Origin: Brachybacterium tyrofermentans
GTDB lineage: Bacteria > Actinomycetota > Actinomycetes > Actinomycetales > Dermabacteraceae
Length of the DNA stretch: 33,787 nucleotides
Assembly (NCBI RefSeq): GCF_014897585.1
Contig: NZ_JABUXW010000036.1
Location: 1 to 33,787, forward strand
Reading direction: 5' to 3'
The position numbers and the translations under genes are program-made. The notes under the pieces were generated by a model, which saw only the letters and a program-made list of their open reading frames with translations, made no database searches and was not told the origin of the DNA. This document shows, one piece after another, positions 1 through 7,201 of this stretch (the stretch's first letter is position 1; each line of letters opens with the position of its first letter).

Positions 1-75
1 CACCTTTCTCTAAGCCGTCCGCCGGTCGGGACCACACCCCCATGAAATCCCGAGGCTAGGGTTCTTGTCACGGGA

Positions 76-519
76 ATGTCTGGAGCGGGGAAGTCGACCC
101 TGCTCGATGAGTTGGACCGCCGCGGCCATCTCACCGTCGATACGGACTATGACGGTTGGGAGTTGCCAGGCAGCGCATGGGATGAACGGCGGATGAGTGA
201 ACTGCTCGCCACCCACGGCGACGTGATCGTGTCCGGTACGGTCGAGAATCAGGGGGTGTTCTACGACCGGTTCGATCATGTAGTGCTCCTGAGCGCGCCG
301 GTCGAGGTGCTGATCGAACGCATCTCGTCGCGAACCAATAACCCTTATGGCCGCACCTTGGAGCAACAGGGTGAGGTGCGGCGATATGTGGCCGATGTTG
401 AGCCGCTGCTCCGGCGTGGGGCGAGCCTTGAGCTCGATGGGCGTCATCCTGTCGCTGACCTTGCCGACTCCATCGAGGCGCTCGGACGCGGCTGGCCAGA
501 ATCGCACCGCAGGGCGTGA
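76..519 (+). CDS. P-loop NTPase, small-molecule kinase-like (start uncertain)
   Basis: A 147-residue P-loop protein beginning MSGAGKSTLL, which is most of a Walker A motif, followed by a DTDYDGW segment typical of small actinobacterial AAA/shikimate-kinase-like ATPases that phosphorylate an unknown small substrate. The first glycine of GxxxxGKS and the preceding beta strand (RVLVTG) are encoded in frame just upstream, at 58-75. No ATG, GTG or TTG exists in that frame between the stop at 43-45 and the ATG at 76. The annotated start therefore cuts into the nucleotide-binding loop. A TAGGGT box at 57-62 could be a -10 giving an almost leaderless transcript. Either initiation uses a non-standard codon such as ACG at 70 or GTC at 67, or the native start has mutated and the gene is decaying. 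The rest of the frame is intact. Substrate unknown. Confidence 0.7.
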   Translation: MSGAGKSTLLDELDRRGHLTVDTDYDGWELPGSAWDERRMSELLATHGDVIVSGTVENQGVFYDRFDHVVLLSAPVEVLIERISSRTNNPYGRTLEQQGEVRRYVADVEPLLRRGASLELDGRHPVADLADSIEALGRGWPESHRRA

Positions 520-754
520 TTCCGCGCGTGGTGACTGTTGAGAGGTTGGTATCTGCGGCGACGTCGTGGAGTTCCGCTTCAACGTGTGACCAGGGTGCTT
601 CAGTGACGGCCCCCAGGCTGCCTCTGCAGGCGGGGTCGTGCTGTCGGTGCGGGCGGTATCGATCTCCCCGTGCGCATGGAAGTGGCCGTCGCTGATGACT
701 GCATCGCACACGGGTGCGGAGACGAGGGGTTCGAGGCCTCGGTGCGGCGGTGAT
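520..754. other. intergenic, no supported gene
   Basis: This stretch lies between the P-loop gene and the 3' end of the minus-strand SDR gene. Minus-strand frames stay open across it, but the translated text resembles no family I know and is rich in Thr, Ser and Pro. I see no RNA gene, and no hairpin with a T-run. Confidence 0.4.
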
Positions 755-1510
755 TCAGCTGAACGGACCACGCACGGACACGCCGCCGTCGACGGTGAGC
801 TGCTGGCCGGTGACGTACGACGACTCGTCACCGGCCAGGTACAGGGCGGCGCTCGCCACCTCTGTCGCGTTGCCGAAGCGACCTTGCGGTATCGCTTCGA
901 CCCAGTCGTCGCCCTGGGTGTTTCCCGATGCTCCGGTGGCGATCGCACCGCCTGCGATTACGTTCATCCTGATCTGCTTGTTGGAGTACTCAGCCGCCAC
1001 AGTCCTGGCCAGACTGGCCAGTCCGGCCTTCATGACCCCGTAGGCCGCTTGGCCGGGCGCGGCCATGGATCCGGTGACGGAGCCGATGCTGATCACGGTG
1101 CCGCCGGAACCCTGGCTCAAGAATTCCGGAATCACCAGACGAAGGGTGCGCGCGACGTATCGGAGGTTGAGCTCATAGATCGTGTCCCAATCCTGGTCGG
1201 TGATCTCGTGCAGAGGAACCGCCGGGACGAAAGCCACCTGTCCACCGACCACCGTGACGACGACGTCGAGACCGCCCAGCCACGCCACGGCCTCGTGGAC
1301 CATCGACTCGAGTCCGTCGGACGATCTCACGTCGACGTCGATGGCGAGCGTCCTCCCCTCCCATTCCGCGGCGGCCGCCCGGGCGCTGCGCGTATCGAGG
1401 TCGGCGATCGCGATCCGCGCGCCGGCGGCTCCGAAGGAGCGGGTGATCGCCCGGCCGATCCCATCGCCCGCTCCGCCGATGATCAGAGTTCGTTTGCCCT
1501 CGAGCGTCAT
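755..1510 (-). CDS. SDR family NAD(P)-dependent oxidoreductase
   Basis: A classical short-chain dehydrogenase/reductase of 251 residues, the usual length for the family. The Rossmann glycine motif GGAGDGIG is at residues 12-19, Asp58 would contact the adenine, and the tetrad is Asn115, Ser144, Tyr157 and Lys161 (Tyr in AAYGVMK). The C-terminal YVTGQQLTVDGG is the standard SDR ending. The NNAG motif is replaced by TVVGG at about 86-90. It should oxidise or reduce an alcohol/ketone in the cytoplasm; the substrate cannot be read from the sequence. The ATG is preceded at exactly six bases by TACTTT (minus strand, 1517-1522), so it is probably leaderless and monocistronic. Length and motif spacing argue for a complete, active enzyme. 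Confidence 0.93.
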   Translation of the reverse strand: MTLEGKRTLIIGGAGDGIGRAITRSFGAAGARIAIADLDTRSARAAAAEWEGRTLAIDVDVRSSDGLESMVHEAVAWLGGLDVVVTVVGGQVAFVPAVPLHEITDQDWDTIYELNLRYVARTLRLVIPEFLSQGSGGTVISIGSVTGSMAAPGQAAYGVMKAGLASLARTVAAEYSNKQIRMNVIAGGAIATGASGNTQGDDWVEAIPQGRFGNATEVASAALYLAGDESSYVTGQQLTVDGGVSVRGPFS

Positions 1511-1703
1511 GAGCGAAAAGTACCAGAGGGCCGATCACACCTGGATGGAACGGACCTGTCGCCATCGCCGAAGCCAGGACCGTCCGGGCAGATCGATCCC
1601 CATCGAGTAGGAGGCCGCCGTAAATCCCAGGGGTGCAGCTCGCGGCCTGACTCCGTGACTGTCGCCTGAGCTGTCACCTGTTCGCGCGGCAGGTCCTCCT
1701 GGG

Positions 1704-2117
1704 TCACGGTGCAAGTGAGCTTGCCGCGACTCGAGACTGTGCTGTCGTGTTGATCGGCGTGAAGAGGTTGACCAGGTTGCCGTCCGGATCCCGGAGGAGG
1801 AGCGACCGGTTGCCCCAGGGCATGTCGGTAGGTTCCTGGACGAACAGCTCGACGACATCCTGGAGGGACGTGTAGGTCGCGTCGACGTCATCGACGAGGA
1901 AGTCCAGGGCGACGCTGCGATTCGCGCGAGCCTCGGCGGCGTCGTCTCCGAGCAGCGGCACTGTGGCGGTGCTGGCGATGGCCAGCGTGCCCGATGGCGA
2001 ACGGAGCTCGGCGAACATCGGATGGAGCCGCTCGGCCGTGACCCCGGTGAGCGTTTCGTAGAACTCCACGAGCGCGTCGACGTCGTCGGTGAAGATTCGG
2101 GTGGCTGCGAGCTGCAT
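1704..2117 (-). CDS. VOC family (glyoxalase/bleomycin-resistance fold) protein
   Basis: A 137-residue single-unit vicinal-oxygen-chelate protein. It shows the paired beta-alpha-beta-beta-beta pattern: RIFTDDVDALVEFYETLTG near the start, VALDFLVDDVDATY in the middle and LLLRDPDGNLVNLFTP near the end. Family members bind a metal and isomerise, cleave or sequester small electrophiles or antibiotics. The substrate is unknown here. A Shine-Dalgarno GAGGAGA lies a few bases upstream of the ATG. The gene is divergent from the WYL regulator at 2225, and the shared 107-bp gap contains a perfect inverted repeat, so this gene is the probable target of that regulator. Confidence 0.9.
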   Translation of the reverse strand: MQLAATRIFTDDVDALVEFYETLTGVTAERLHPMFAELRSPSGTLAIASTATVPLLGDDAAEARANRSVALDFLVDDVDATYTSLQDVVELFVQEPTDMPWGNRSLLLRDPDGNLVNLFTPINTTAQSRVAASSLAP

Positions 2118-2180
2118 CGCTGTCTCCTCTGAGGGTGAACGTGGCCTGCGAACCAGGCCGCAGAGAAGACGCTACGGTCA

Positions 2181-2205
2181 ATACCGGGCGGAAACTGCCC
2201 GGTAT
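2181..2205. promoter_or_regulatory. candidate operator, perfect inverted repeat
   Basis: Nine-base arms ATACCGGGC (2181-2189) and GCCCGGTAT (2197-2205) match perfectly around a 7-base spacer. The repeat lies between the divergent VOC gene and WYL regulator, 20 bases upstream of the regulator start. Position and symmetry fit a binding site for the HTH/WYL dimer controlling both genes. No T-run follows, which argues against a terminator. Confidence 0.6.
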
Positions 2206-2224
2206 CCGAGTGAGGATGGACGCC

Positions 2225-3304
2225 ATGGCTGACACGACCGCGCGAGCGCTGCACCTGCTCGAGCTGCTGCAGTCCGCGCCGCTGCGCACTGGCGCCGAGC
2301 TGGCCGATCGCCTCGGTGTCGACGAGCGGACGGTTCGACGGGACGTGGCGCGACTGTCTGATCTGAGGGTGCCCGTCGAGACTCTGCGAGGGCGCTACGG
2401 GGGGTACCGGCTTGCGCCCGGTCAGCGCGTCCTCCCGCTCATGTTCAGCACTGCGGAAGTGATTGCGGTATTCCTCGGACTCGCCCGTTCGCAGGCGGCG
2501 TCGCGGGAACCGGGAGTAGCCGCGCAGACGGCCCTGTCCAAGATCAAGCGTGCGTTGCCGGCCACTGATGCGACGAGGATCGACGCCCTTCTCAGCACCA
2601 TGACGCGCACGCCCCAGCATGGGGACAGCGCCCCCGACCCTGCCGTGATGCTGGCGTTGGCGGAGGCCGTGGACCATCGACACGTCCTCGATCTGCGCTA
2701 CGTCCGCGGCGATGGGACCCCGTCGCGGCGCACGGTCCATCCGCATGGCCTGGTAGCGCACTCCGATCGGTGGTACCTCGTCGCCTTCGACACGGATCGG
2801 CAGGAAGATCGCACCTTCCGGGCAGACCGGATCCGATCAGCTCGGCCGACATCCGGAACCTTCGCACCGCCGCTGCCCCCCGATCTCGAAGGCCGTCTCC
2901 TCGACCTCTTCGCCGACGCGGACTATCAGTTCCGGGTCGTGCTGCACATCCGGGAGACCGAGGAGCGCATCAGGGGTCATCTGCCGCGGAGCGTGGCCCG
3001 CCTGGAGAGGTTGGACCCTGCGGAGGACCGGGAGGACCGGGAGGACCGGGAGGACCGGGAGGACCGGGAGGACCAGGAGGGTCACGGTGGGCCGCCCTGG
3101 CATCGAGCCGAAATCCATGCCAAGGAGCTCGACTGGCTGCCGTCCGTCATCCTGGCTCTCGACTGCGAAGTGGTGATCGAACACCCCGACGAACTCCGAA
3201 GCCGTGTGAGGGCTGCTGCGATGAGGTTGCTTCACTCGGCCGGCGCCGATCACCCTTCGCCGATGACGAGCGACGAGCGACGAGTGAAGAGAGACCGGGC
3301 ATGA
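2225..3304 (+). CDS. HTH-WYL (YafY-type) transcriptional regulator
   Basis: A 359-residue regulator. Residues about 5-60 form a winged HTH of the DeoR/HTH_11 type (TGAELADRLGVDERTVRRDVARL). Residues about 140-205 form a WYL ligand-sensing domain containing HGLVAHSDRWYLVAFD and the FRADRI motif. A C-terminal WCX-like region follows. The ATG at 2225 is chosen because GAGG sits nine bases upstream; the ATG at 2216 directly abuts that GAGG. Within the C-terminal region a run of Glu-Asp-Arg triplets is encoded by a 9-bp tandem repeat (3022-3075), an unusual charged insertion between two conserved blocks. It probably controls the divergent VOC gene through the palindrome at 2181-2205. The ligand is unknown. 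Confidence 0.9.
   Translation: MADTTARALHLLELLQSAPLRTGAELADRLGVDERTVRRDVARLSDLRVPVETLRGRYGGYRLAPGQRVLPLMFSTAEVIAVFLGLARSQAASREPGVAAQTALSKIKRALPATDATRIDALLSTMTRTPQHGDSAPDPAVMLALAEAVDHRHVLDLRYVRGDGTPSRRTVHPHGLVAHSDRWYLVAFDTDRQEDRTFRADRIRSARPTSGTFAPPLPPDLEGRLLDLFADADYQFRVVLHIRETEERIRGHLPRSVARLERLDPAEDREDREDREDREDREDQEGHGGPPWHRAEIHAKELDWLPSVILALDCEVVIEHPDELRSRVRAAAMRLLHSAGADHPSPMTSDERRVKRDRA
3022..3075 (+). repeat. in-frame 9-bp tandem repeat (GAG-GAC-CGG type)
   Basis: Five exact copies of GGAGGACCG (3022-3066) plus one variant copy (3067-3075) lie inside the WYL regulator and encode an (Asp-Arg-Glu)n stretch. The unit is a multiple of three, so copy-number change would keep the frame and only alter the length of a charged linker. 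Confidence 0.9.
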
Positions 3305-3342
3305 GCCGCGCGACCGACGGCGCGGGCTCGTAGGGTGGGCGC

Positions 3343-4053
3343 ATGATCTCCGACCCTGGATCACCCGGCGGCACCACCGAGCGCCCGGCGATCTTCTTCC
3401 AGGACGCCGCTGAGTTCCGCGCGTGGCTCGAGCGCCACCACGACACCGACACCGAACTGTGGATGGAGCTGAAGAAGGCTCATGTCGCAGATCGCGGGCT
3501 CACTTGGGCCGATGCCGTGCTCGAGGCACTGTGCTTCGGATGGATCGACTCGGTGTCGCAGAGGATCGACGACGACTCACGTCGCCAGCGCTGGACGCCG
3601 CGCACACCACGGAGCACATGGTCCACTGTGAACATCGCGCACGTCGAGCGACTCCTGTCGGAGGGCCGCATGCACCCGTCCGGCATCGCGGCGTTCGAAC
3701 GACGCTCCGTCGACCGGTCGGGCATCTACTCCCATGAGAACCCCGAGGTGGACCTCACGCCGGAGCTGCAGGCGACCGTGGACGCGTCCCCCGGATCTGT
3801 CGCGTTCCTCGACGCGGCGACCGCCGGCTACCGCAAGGCCGTGCGCCACTGGATCATGTCCGCGAAGCAATCCGCCACGCGGGAACGCCGCGCGCGGCAG
3901 CTCGTCGCCTGCTGTGAGGCGGGCGAGCTCATCCCGCCCCAGCGCCCCGTGCGCACGCCGGCCTGGCTCTCACGTGCGGCCGCGGCGGCCCTCAGAACAG
4001 AGGCCACGGCACCGCCGGCATCTCCCCGCTCGGAGCCGGGAACCGCCCGCTAG
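3343..4053 (+). CDS. YdeI/OmpD-associated family protein
   Basis: A 236-residue protein matching the YdeI/OmdA family, reported in enterobacteria as linked to bacteriocin and peptide resistance and otherwise poorly understood. Typical blocks are FFQDAAEFRAWLERHH, ELWMELKKAH, EALCFGWIDS and RWTPRTPRSTWSTVN, and the C-terminal helical part holds ATAGYRKAVRHWIMSAKQ. It is cytoplasmic, with no signal peptide. TAGGGT at 3331-3336 lies exactly six bases before the ATG, so the transcript is probably leaderless. Its last 62 bases overlap the 3' end of the opposing SCO1664-family gene. The final 25 or so residues (Ala/Pro-rich) look unconserved and may have grown into that gene. Function is inferred only at family level. 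Confidence 0.85.
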   Translation: MISDPGSPGGTTERPAIFFQDAAEFRAWLERHHDTDTELWMELKKAHVADRGLTWADAVLEALCFGWIDSVSQRIDDDSRRQRWTPRTPRSTWSTVNIAHVERLLSEGRMHPSGIAAFERRSVDRSGIYSHENPEVDLTPELQATVDASPGSVAFLDAATAGYRKAVRHWIMSAKQSATRERRARQLVACCEAGELIPPQRPVRTPAWLSRAAAAALRTEATAPPASPRSEPGTAR

Positions 4054-4759
4054 CACGCAGCTGGGTGCAGCGCGCGGTGAGCGATGAGATCTCATCGGTG
4101 CTGAGCAGGTCCGTCAGGCGCTGCCCCAGCTCGCCGCGCAGCCCGTCGCTGACGCGGTCGATGCCGTCGCGTTCCTCGGTGCTCAGATCCTCTCCCAGCC
4201 AGCCCCACAGGACCGTGCGCAGCTTGTGGTCGCAGTGGAAGGTGAGGCCGTGGTCGACGCCGTACCGATGCGCGTCAGCCATGGGGAGGATGTGGTCGCC
4301 TTTGCGGTCGGCGTTGTTGACGATCAGATCGAACACCGCCATGCGTCGGAGCGCCGGCGAATCCTCATGGACGAGGGTGATTCTCTGCCCGCTCTGATCC
4401 TCGCCCTCGAGAACGCTTCTCCAACCGGTCTCGGGCAGGTGGTCCGTCGGGACCAGGTCCACGGCGCGCTGGGTGCGGTCCTGCTCCTGCCAGAGCTGCA
4501 CCATCCCCTCGCCCAGCGGGCCGTCGCGCATCCACGTATGCGGCACGACGTTCCAACCGAGAGTCTGGGAGATCAGATAGGCGGCCACCTCCCGGTACGC
4601 CAGGGTGCCATCGGGGAAGTCCCAGAGCGGGGCCTCGCCCGCGACCGGCTTGTAGACCACCGTCGCGTCGCCGATGGTGCCCAGGAACGTCGCGTTGGAG
4701 GCCGTCGTGAGGCGGCCGGTGAGCGTCAGCTCGGCGGTCGCCAGATCCGGCGCGCTCAT
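3992..4759 (-). CDS. SCO1664 family protein (PI3/4-kinase-like fold)
   Basis: A 255-residue member of the conserved actinobacterial SCO1664 family. Hallmarks are NATFLGTIGDATVVYKPVAGEAPLWDFP near the N-terminus, which resembles a kinase lysine region, VFDLIVNNADRKGDHIL with the Asp-Asn pair of a phosphoinositide/protein-kinase-like loop, and a central YGVDHGLTFH. The family is usually found with a DUF3090 protein and an MSMEG_4193-type phosphatase, exactly as here. The ATG at 4759 overlaps the DUF3090 stop by one base (TGATG), so translation is coupled. In Streptomyces and Mycobacterium this set sits next to mshC (mycothiol biosynthesis). Here the next gene is a convergent YdeI-family gene and mshC is absent. 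No biochemical function is established to my knowledge. Confidence 0.9.
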   Translation of the reverse strand: MSAPDLATAELTLTGRLTTASNATFLGTIGDATVVYKPVAGEAPLWDFPDGTLAYREVAAYLISQTLGWNVVPHTWMRDGPLGEGMVQLWQEQDRTQRAVDLVPTDHLPETGWRSVLEGEDQSGQRITLVHEDSPALRRMAVFDLIVNNADRKGDHILPMADAHRYGVDHGLTFHCDHKLRTVLWGWLGEDLSTEERDGIDRVSDGLRGELGQRLTDLLSTDEISSLTARCTQLRASGRFPAPSGEMPAVPWPLF

Positions 4760-5331
4760 CAGTAGTCGGGAATGGTGCAGATGTGGCCGTCGGGGTCCAT
4801 GGGGTAGCCGCAGAGCGTGCACAGGGGCCGCCCGGCGTCCACGACCTCCCGGGTGCGCAGGGTGAACGCGCGAGCAGTGCCGACCGGCATCCGCACCCGC
4901 AGCATCTCGGACTCCTCCGCAGCGTCGTCGATCGCGTCCTCGTCGAAAGCGTCGGCGTCGAGCGCATCGTCATCGGGGAGGGGGTGCGCCTCGATGATCA
5001 CCTGGGCGGTGGTGGGGTCCCAGCCGATGCCGATGGTCCCGGTGCGGAACTGCTCTTGGACGGCCTCGAGCGGATCATTGTCGACGAGCTCGACGGGAGT
5101 GCTGGTGGGAACGCTGAAGCGGTTGCCCTCGACGTCGATGAGCTGATCGAGGACCTCGTCGAGCTTCTGCGCGAGCAGAGCGGACTGCTGCTTCTCCAGC
5201 GCGATGCTCACGATCTGTGCCCCGGCACGCACCTGCAGATAGAAGGTTCGGTCACCCGGAGGCCCCACCGTCCCGATGACGACCCGGTCCGGCCAATCGA
5301 ACTCGTGAACATGTGCAGGTGCGTCGGTCAT
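4759..5331 (-). CDS. DUF3090 family protein with C-terminal zinc-ribbon-like motif
   Basis: A 190-residue DUF3090 protein. The N-terminal domain runs from HEFDWPDRVVIGTVGPPG through FYLQVRAG and a helical region near residue 55. An acidic linker (about 118-139, rich in Asp, Glu and Ala) follows. The C-terminus holds CTLCGYPMDPDGHIC, whose Cys-X2-Cys and later His/Cys could bind zinc. It is the middle gene of a three-gene operon: its ATG overlaps the upstream phosphatase stop by four bases (ATGA, 5328-5331) and its stop overlaps the downstream start by one. Tight coupling suggests the three products act together in fixed stoichiometry. The biochemical role is unknown. Confidence 0.92.
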   Translation of the reverse strand: MTDAPAHVHEFDWPDRVVIGTVGPPGDRTFYLQVRAGAQIVSIALEKQQSALLAQKLDEVLDQLIDVEGNRFSVPTSTPVELVDNDPLEAVQEQFRTGTIGIGWDPTTAQVIIEAHPLPDDDALDADAFDEDAIDDAAEESEMLRVRMPVGTARAFTLRTREVVDAGRPLCTLCGYPMDPDGHICTIPDY

Positions 5332-6077
5332 GTGACGATCCTAGGCGTCCGGCCGTCCTCGGCGGGAGCGCCGGCACCGCCGCCGTCCGCGTCGGGCGTG
5401 CCGGCACCGCCGCCCACAGCCGCGTCGCCGGAGGGGATCGCCTTCGCGAGCCAGGACAGGTCGCCGGAATCCGTGTTGGTCGCCGAGACCCGCGGGCGGC
5501 TCGCGCCATAGCTCACGATCGACACGGAGGCGGGGCCCACCTCGAGCCGCTGGAAGACGTCGAGGTGCATGCCGAGCGCGTCGGCCAGGACTGACTTGAT
5601 GATGTCGCCGTGGCTCACCGCCACCCACACCGCGCCCGGCCCGTGCTCGGCCTCGACGGCGGCATCATGGCGCCGGATCGCTGCCACCGCCCGGGCCTGC
5701 ATCCCGGCCATGGACTCGCCACCGGGGAAGACGACAGCGGAAGGTTGCGACTGCACGACCCGCCACAGATCCTCGGTCGCGAGATCGCTGAGCTGGCGGC
5801 CCTGCCACCGGCCGTAGTCGCACTCCGTGAGATCGGGTTCGACCGACGAGAACGGGGTTCCGCTCTGGCGCTCGACGATGGCTCGGGCCGTCTCCGCGCA
5901 GCGTTCGAGAGGGCTTGAGACGACACCGACCACGGGCACGGCCGCGATCCTCTCCCCGGTCAGGGCCGCCTGGCCCCGTCCGTGATCGTCGAGGTGGACG
6001 CCGGGGGTTCGACCTGCCAGCTGTCCCGTCGCATTGGCCGTGGTGCGGCCGTGCCGCACGAGGAGTACTGTCGCCAT
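5328..6077 (-). CDS. MSMEG_4193-family histidine phosphatase
   Basis: A 249-residue histidine phosphatase (phosphoglycerate-mutase fold). The catalytic LVRHGRT motif is at residues 6-12, with His9 the likely phospho-acceptor. SSPLERCAETA, the acidic ECDYGRW block and the second catalytic VSHGDIIKS are all present. The last 40 or so residues are a Gly/Ala/Asp-rich tail absent from core enzymes. It is the first gene of the operon with DUF3090 and the SCO1664-family gene. TAGGCT on the minus strand (6084-6089) lies six bases before the ATG, so the operon transcript is probably leaderless, although GGGAAG next to the ATG could also act as a weak ribosome site. Substrate unknown; relatives are called putative phosphomutases. 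Confidence 0.92.
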   Translation of the reverse strand: MATVLLVRHGRTTANATGQLAGRTPGVHLDDHGRGQAALTGERIAAVPVVGVVSSPLERCAETARAIVERQSGTPFSSVEPDLTECDYGRWQGRQLSDLATEDLWRVVQSQPSAVVFPGGESMAGMQARAVAAIRRHDAAVEAEHGPGAVWVAVSHGDIIKSVLADALGMHLDVFQRLEVGPASVSIVSYGASRPRVSATNTDSGDLSWLAKAIPSGDAAVGGGAGTPDADGGGAGAPAEDGRTPRIVT

Positions 6078-6267
6078 CTTCCCAGCCTAGCGACCGTGTC
6101 GAGGGCCGGTGCGGGCAGGGGGATCACAGGACGTGAGTCGCCGCCCGGCCGACGTCGGCGCAGGCCGAGAGGGGAGGGCAGGGGATCTGACGACGTGGAG
6201 ATCCTCGGGAGCGCGCAGCGGCAGGGCGAGGTCCTCGACACGGCGGCCCGCCCTGTACGAGATCAGC

Positions 6268-6507
6268 TCATCGAGCAGTTGTCGGCGGGAAGTCTGTCTG
6301 GTCCTCGGGCGTCCAGGCGAGAACGTCGCCGGGGGTGCAGTCGAGGACCCGGCAGATGGCGTCGAGAGTCTCGAAACGGACGGCACGCGCGCGCCCGTTC
6401 TTGAGGACCGCGACATTGGCAGGAGTGATCCCGATGGCTGCGGCGAAGTCGCCGACGCTCATGCCGCGCTCGGCGAGCAGGACGTCGAGCCGCACGGTGA
6501 TGGCCAT
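6268..6507 (-). CDS. Xre-family HTH regulator, YozG-like
   Basis: A 79-residue single-domain Cro/C1-type DNA-binding protein. The HTH is MSVGDFAAAIGITPANVAVLKNGRARAVRFETLDAICRVLDC, followed by TPGDVLAW, the hallmark of the small regulators that accompany DUF2975 membrane proteins. It starts one base after the DUF2975 stop, so the two genes form an operon. The probable operator is the CGATA-N2-TATCG repeat in the operon promoter (7055-7066), implying autoregulation. The paired DUF2975 protein may sense a membrane signal and restrain or activate this regulator, but that is inference. Confidence 0.92.
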   Translation of the reverse strand: MAITVRLDVLLAERGMSVGDFAAAIGITPANVAVLKNGRARAVRFETLDAICRVLDCTPGDVLAWTPEDQTDFPPTTAR

Positions 6508-6508
6508 G

Positions 6509-7039
6509 TCAGATCACCTCGTCCAGCTCCTGGCGGAAAGTGACCGCACGCTTGAGGAGGTCGCGCATCACGGCGACGACGAGCGCCCCGGCGATGCATA
6601 CCGCGGTGCCGGACATGCCGACGATGAGCAGCGCGCTGCCGGTGCTCATCTCCCTGCCGTCCGGGATCGCGCTCGCCTCGATGGACGGTGCGACGATGTC
6701 GGTGAGGGCAGCGGCGACGCTGAGTCCTGCCGCGAGGAGACATGCCCCGATGGTGACGTCGACCCAGATGAAGGGCCGCTGGGAGAAGATCGAGTCGTTC
6801 CAGGTGTGCCGCAGCAGCATGCCGGTCGCGATGAGCACGGCCTCGAAGCACGCGATGCTGAGGATCCCGATGATCGTCAACGCTCCCTGGGCGCGGGCGA
6901 CCACCGGGTCCACGAGGGCTTCGTCGGCGAGCGCCGTGGGCACGACGACTGCTTGAAAGAAGACACAGGTCAGGAGGGCCAGGGCGAGCCCGACCTCGAG
7001 TGCGATGATGAGGGCTCGTCGGAGCATCGGCGTGGTCAT
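6509..7039 (-). CDS. DUF2975 family membrane protein
   Basis: A 176-residue integral membrane protein with four predicted transmembrane helices (about residues 9-33, 52-76, 93-116 and 134-160). The second region carries a FEAVLIATGMLLRHT block and the linker includes SIFSQRPFIWVDVTI, both typical of DUF2975. A basic/acidic cytoplasmic tail (KRAVTFRQELDEVI) ends the protein. It is the first gene of a two-gene operon with the Xre regulator, a widespread pairing in Firmicutes and Actinobacteria. The ATG lies six bases from the -10 GACACT, with TTGACA 17 bases further upstream, so the mRNA should be leaderless. Role unproven; probably a membrane partner of the regulator. Confidence 0.88.
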   Translation of the reverse strand: MTTPMLRRALIIALEVGLALALLTCVFFQAVVVPTALADEALVDPVVARAQGALTIIGILSIACFEAVLIATGMLLRHTWNDSIFSQRPFIWVDVTIGACLLAAGLSVAAALTDIVAPSIEASAIPDGREMSTGSALLIVGMSGTAVCIAGALVVAVMRDLLKRAVTFRQELDEVI

Positions 7040-7045
7040 GCATTG

Positions 7046-7074
7046 AGTGTCGATCGATATCTATCGTTTGTCAA
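7046..7074 (-). promoter_or_regulatory. promoter with internal operator for DUF2975-Xre operon
   Basis: On the minus strand a perfect -35 TTGACA (7069-7074) and a -10 GACACT (7046-7051) are spaced by 17 bases. The spacer holds the inverted repeat CGATA-GA-TATCG (7055-7066). Predicted transcription would begin at or within a base or two of the ATG at 7039. The repeat position fits repression by the operon's own Xre protein. Confidence 0.65.
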
Positions 7075-7201
7075 TCGAAGCTTGGGGCGGAAACGCACCT
7101 ATTGCTCTCGGCATGAGGGCCGGATGCCGTCGGGACGCCCATCGGAACGGTCGTCGGAGTTCGCGCCAGCTCATGCCAGATAGACCTCGCCTCCCACTCT
7201 C

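Noticed and set aside
10..948. Long minus-strand open frame across the P-loop gene and part of the SDR gene
   Set aside because: The product has no family resemblance and is rich in Arg, Ser, Thr and Pro; it overlaps two genes with clear motifs on the correct strands.
1507..1707. Short minus-strand frame between the SDR and VOC genes
   Set aside because: No ribosome site, no known family, and composition typical of non-coding GC-rich DNA.
1535..2761. Long minus-strand open frame across the VOC and WYL genes
   Set aside because: It overlaps two well-supported genes, and its composition (very high Arg, Ser and Pro) is that of a shadow.
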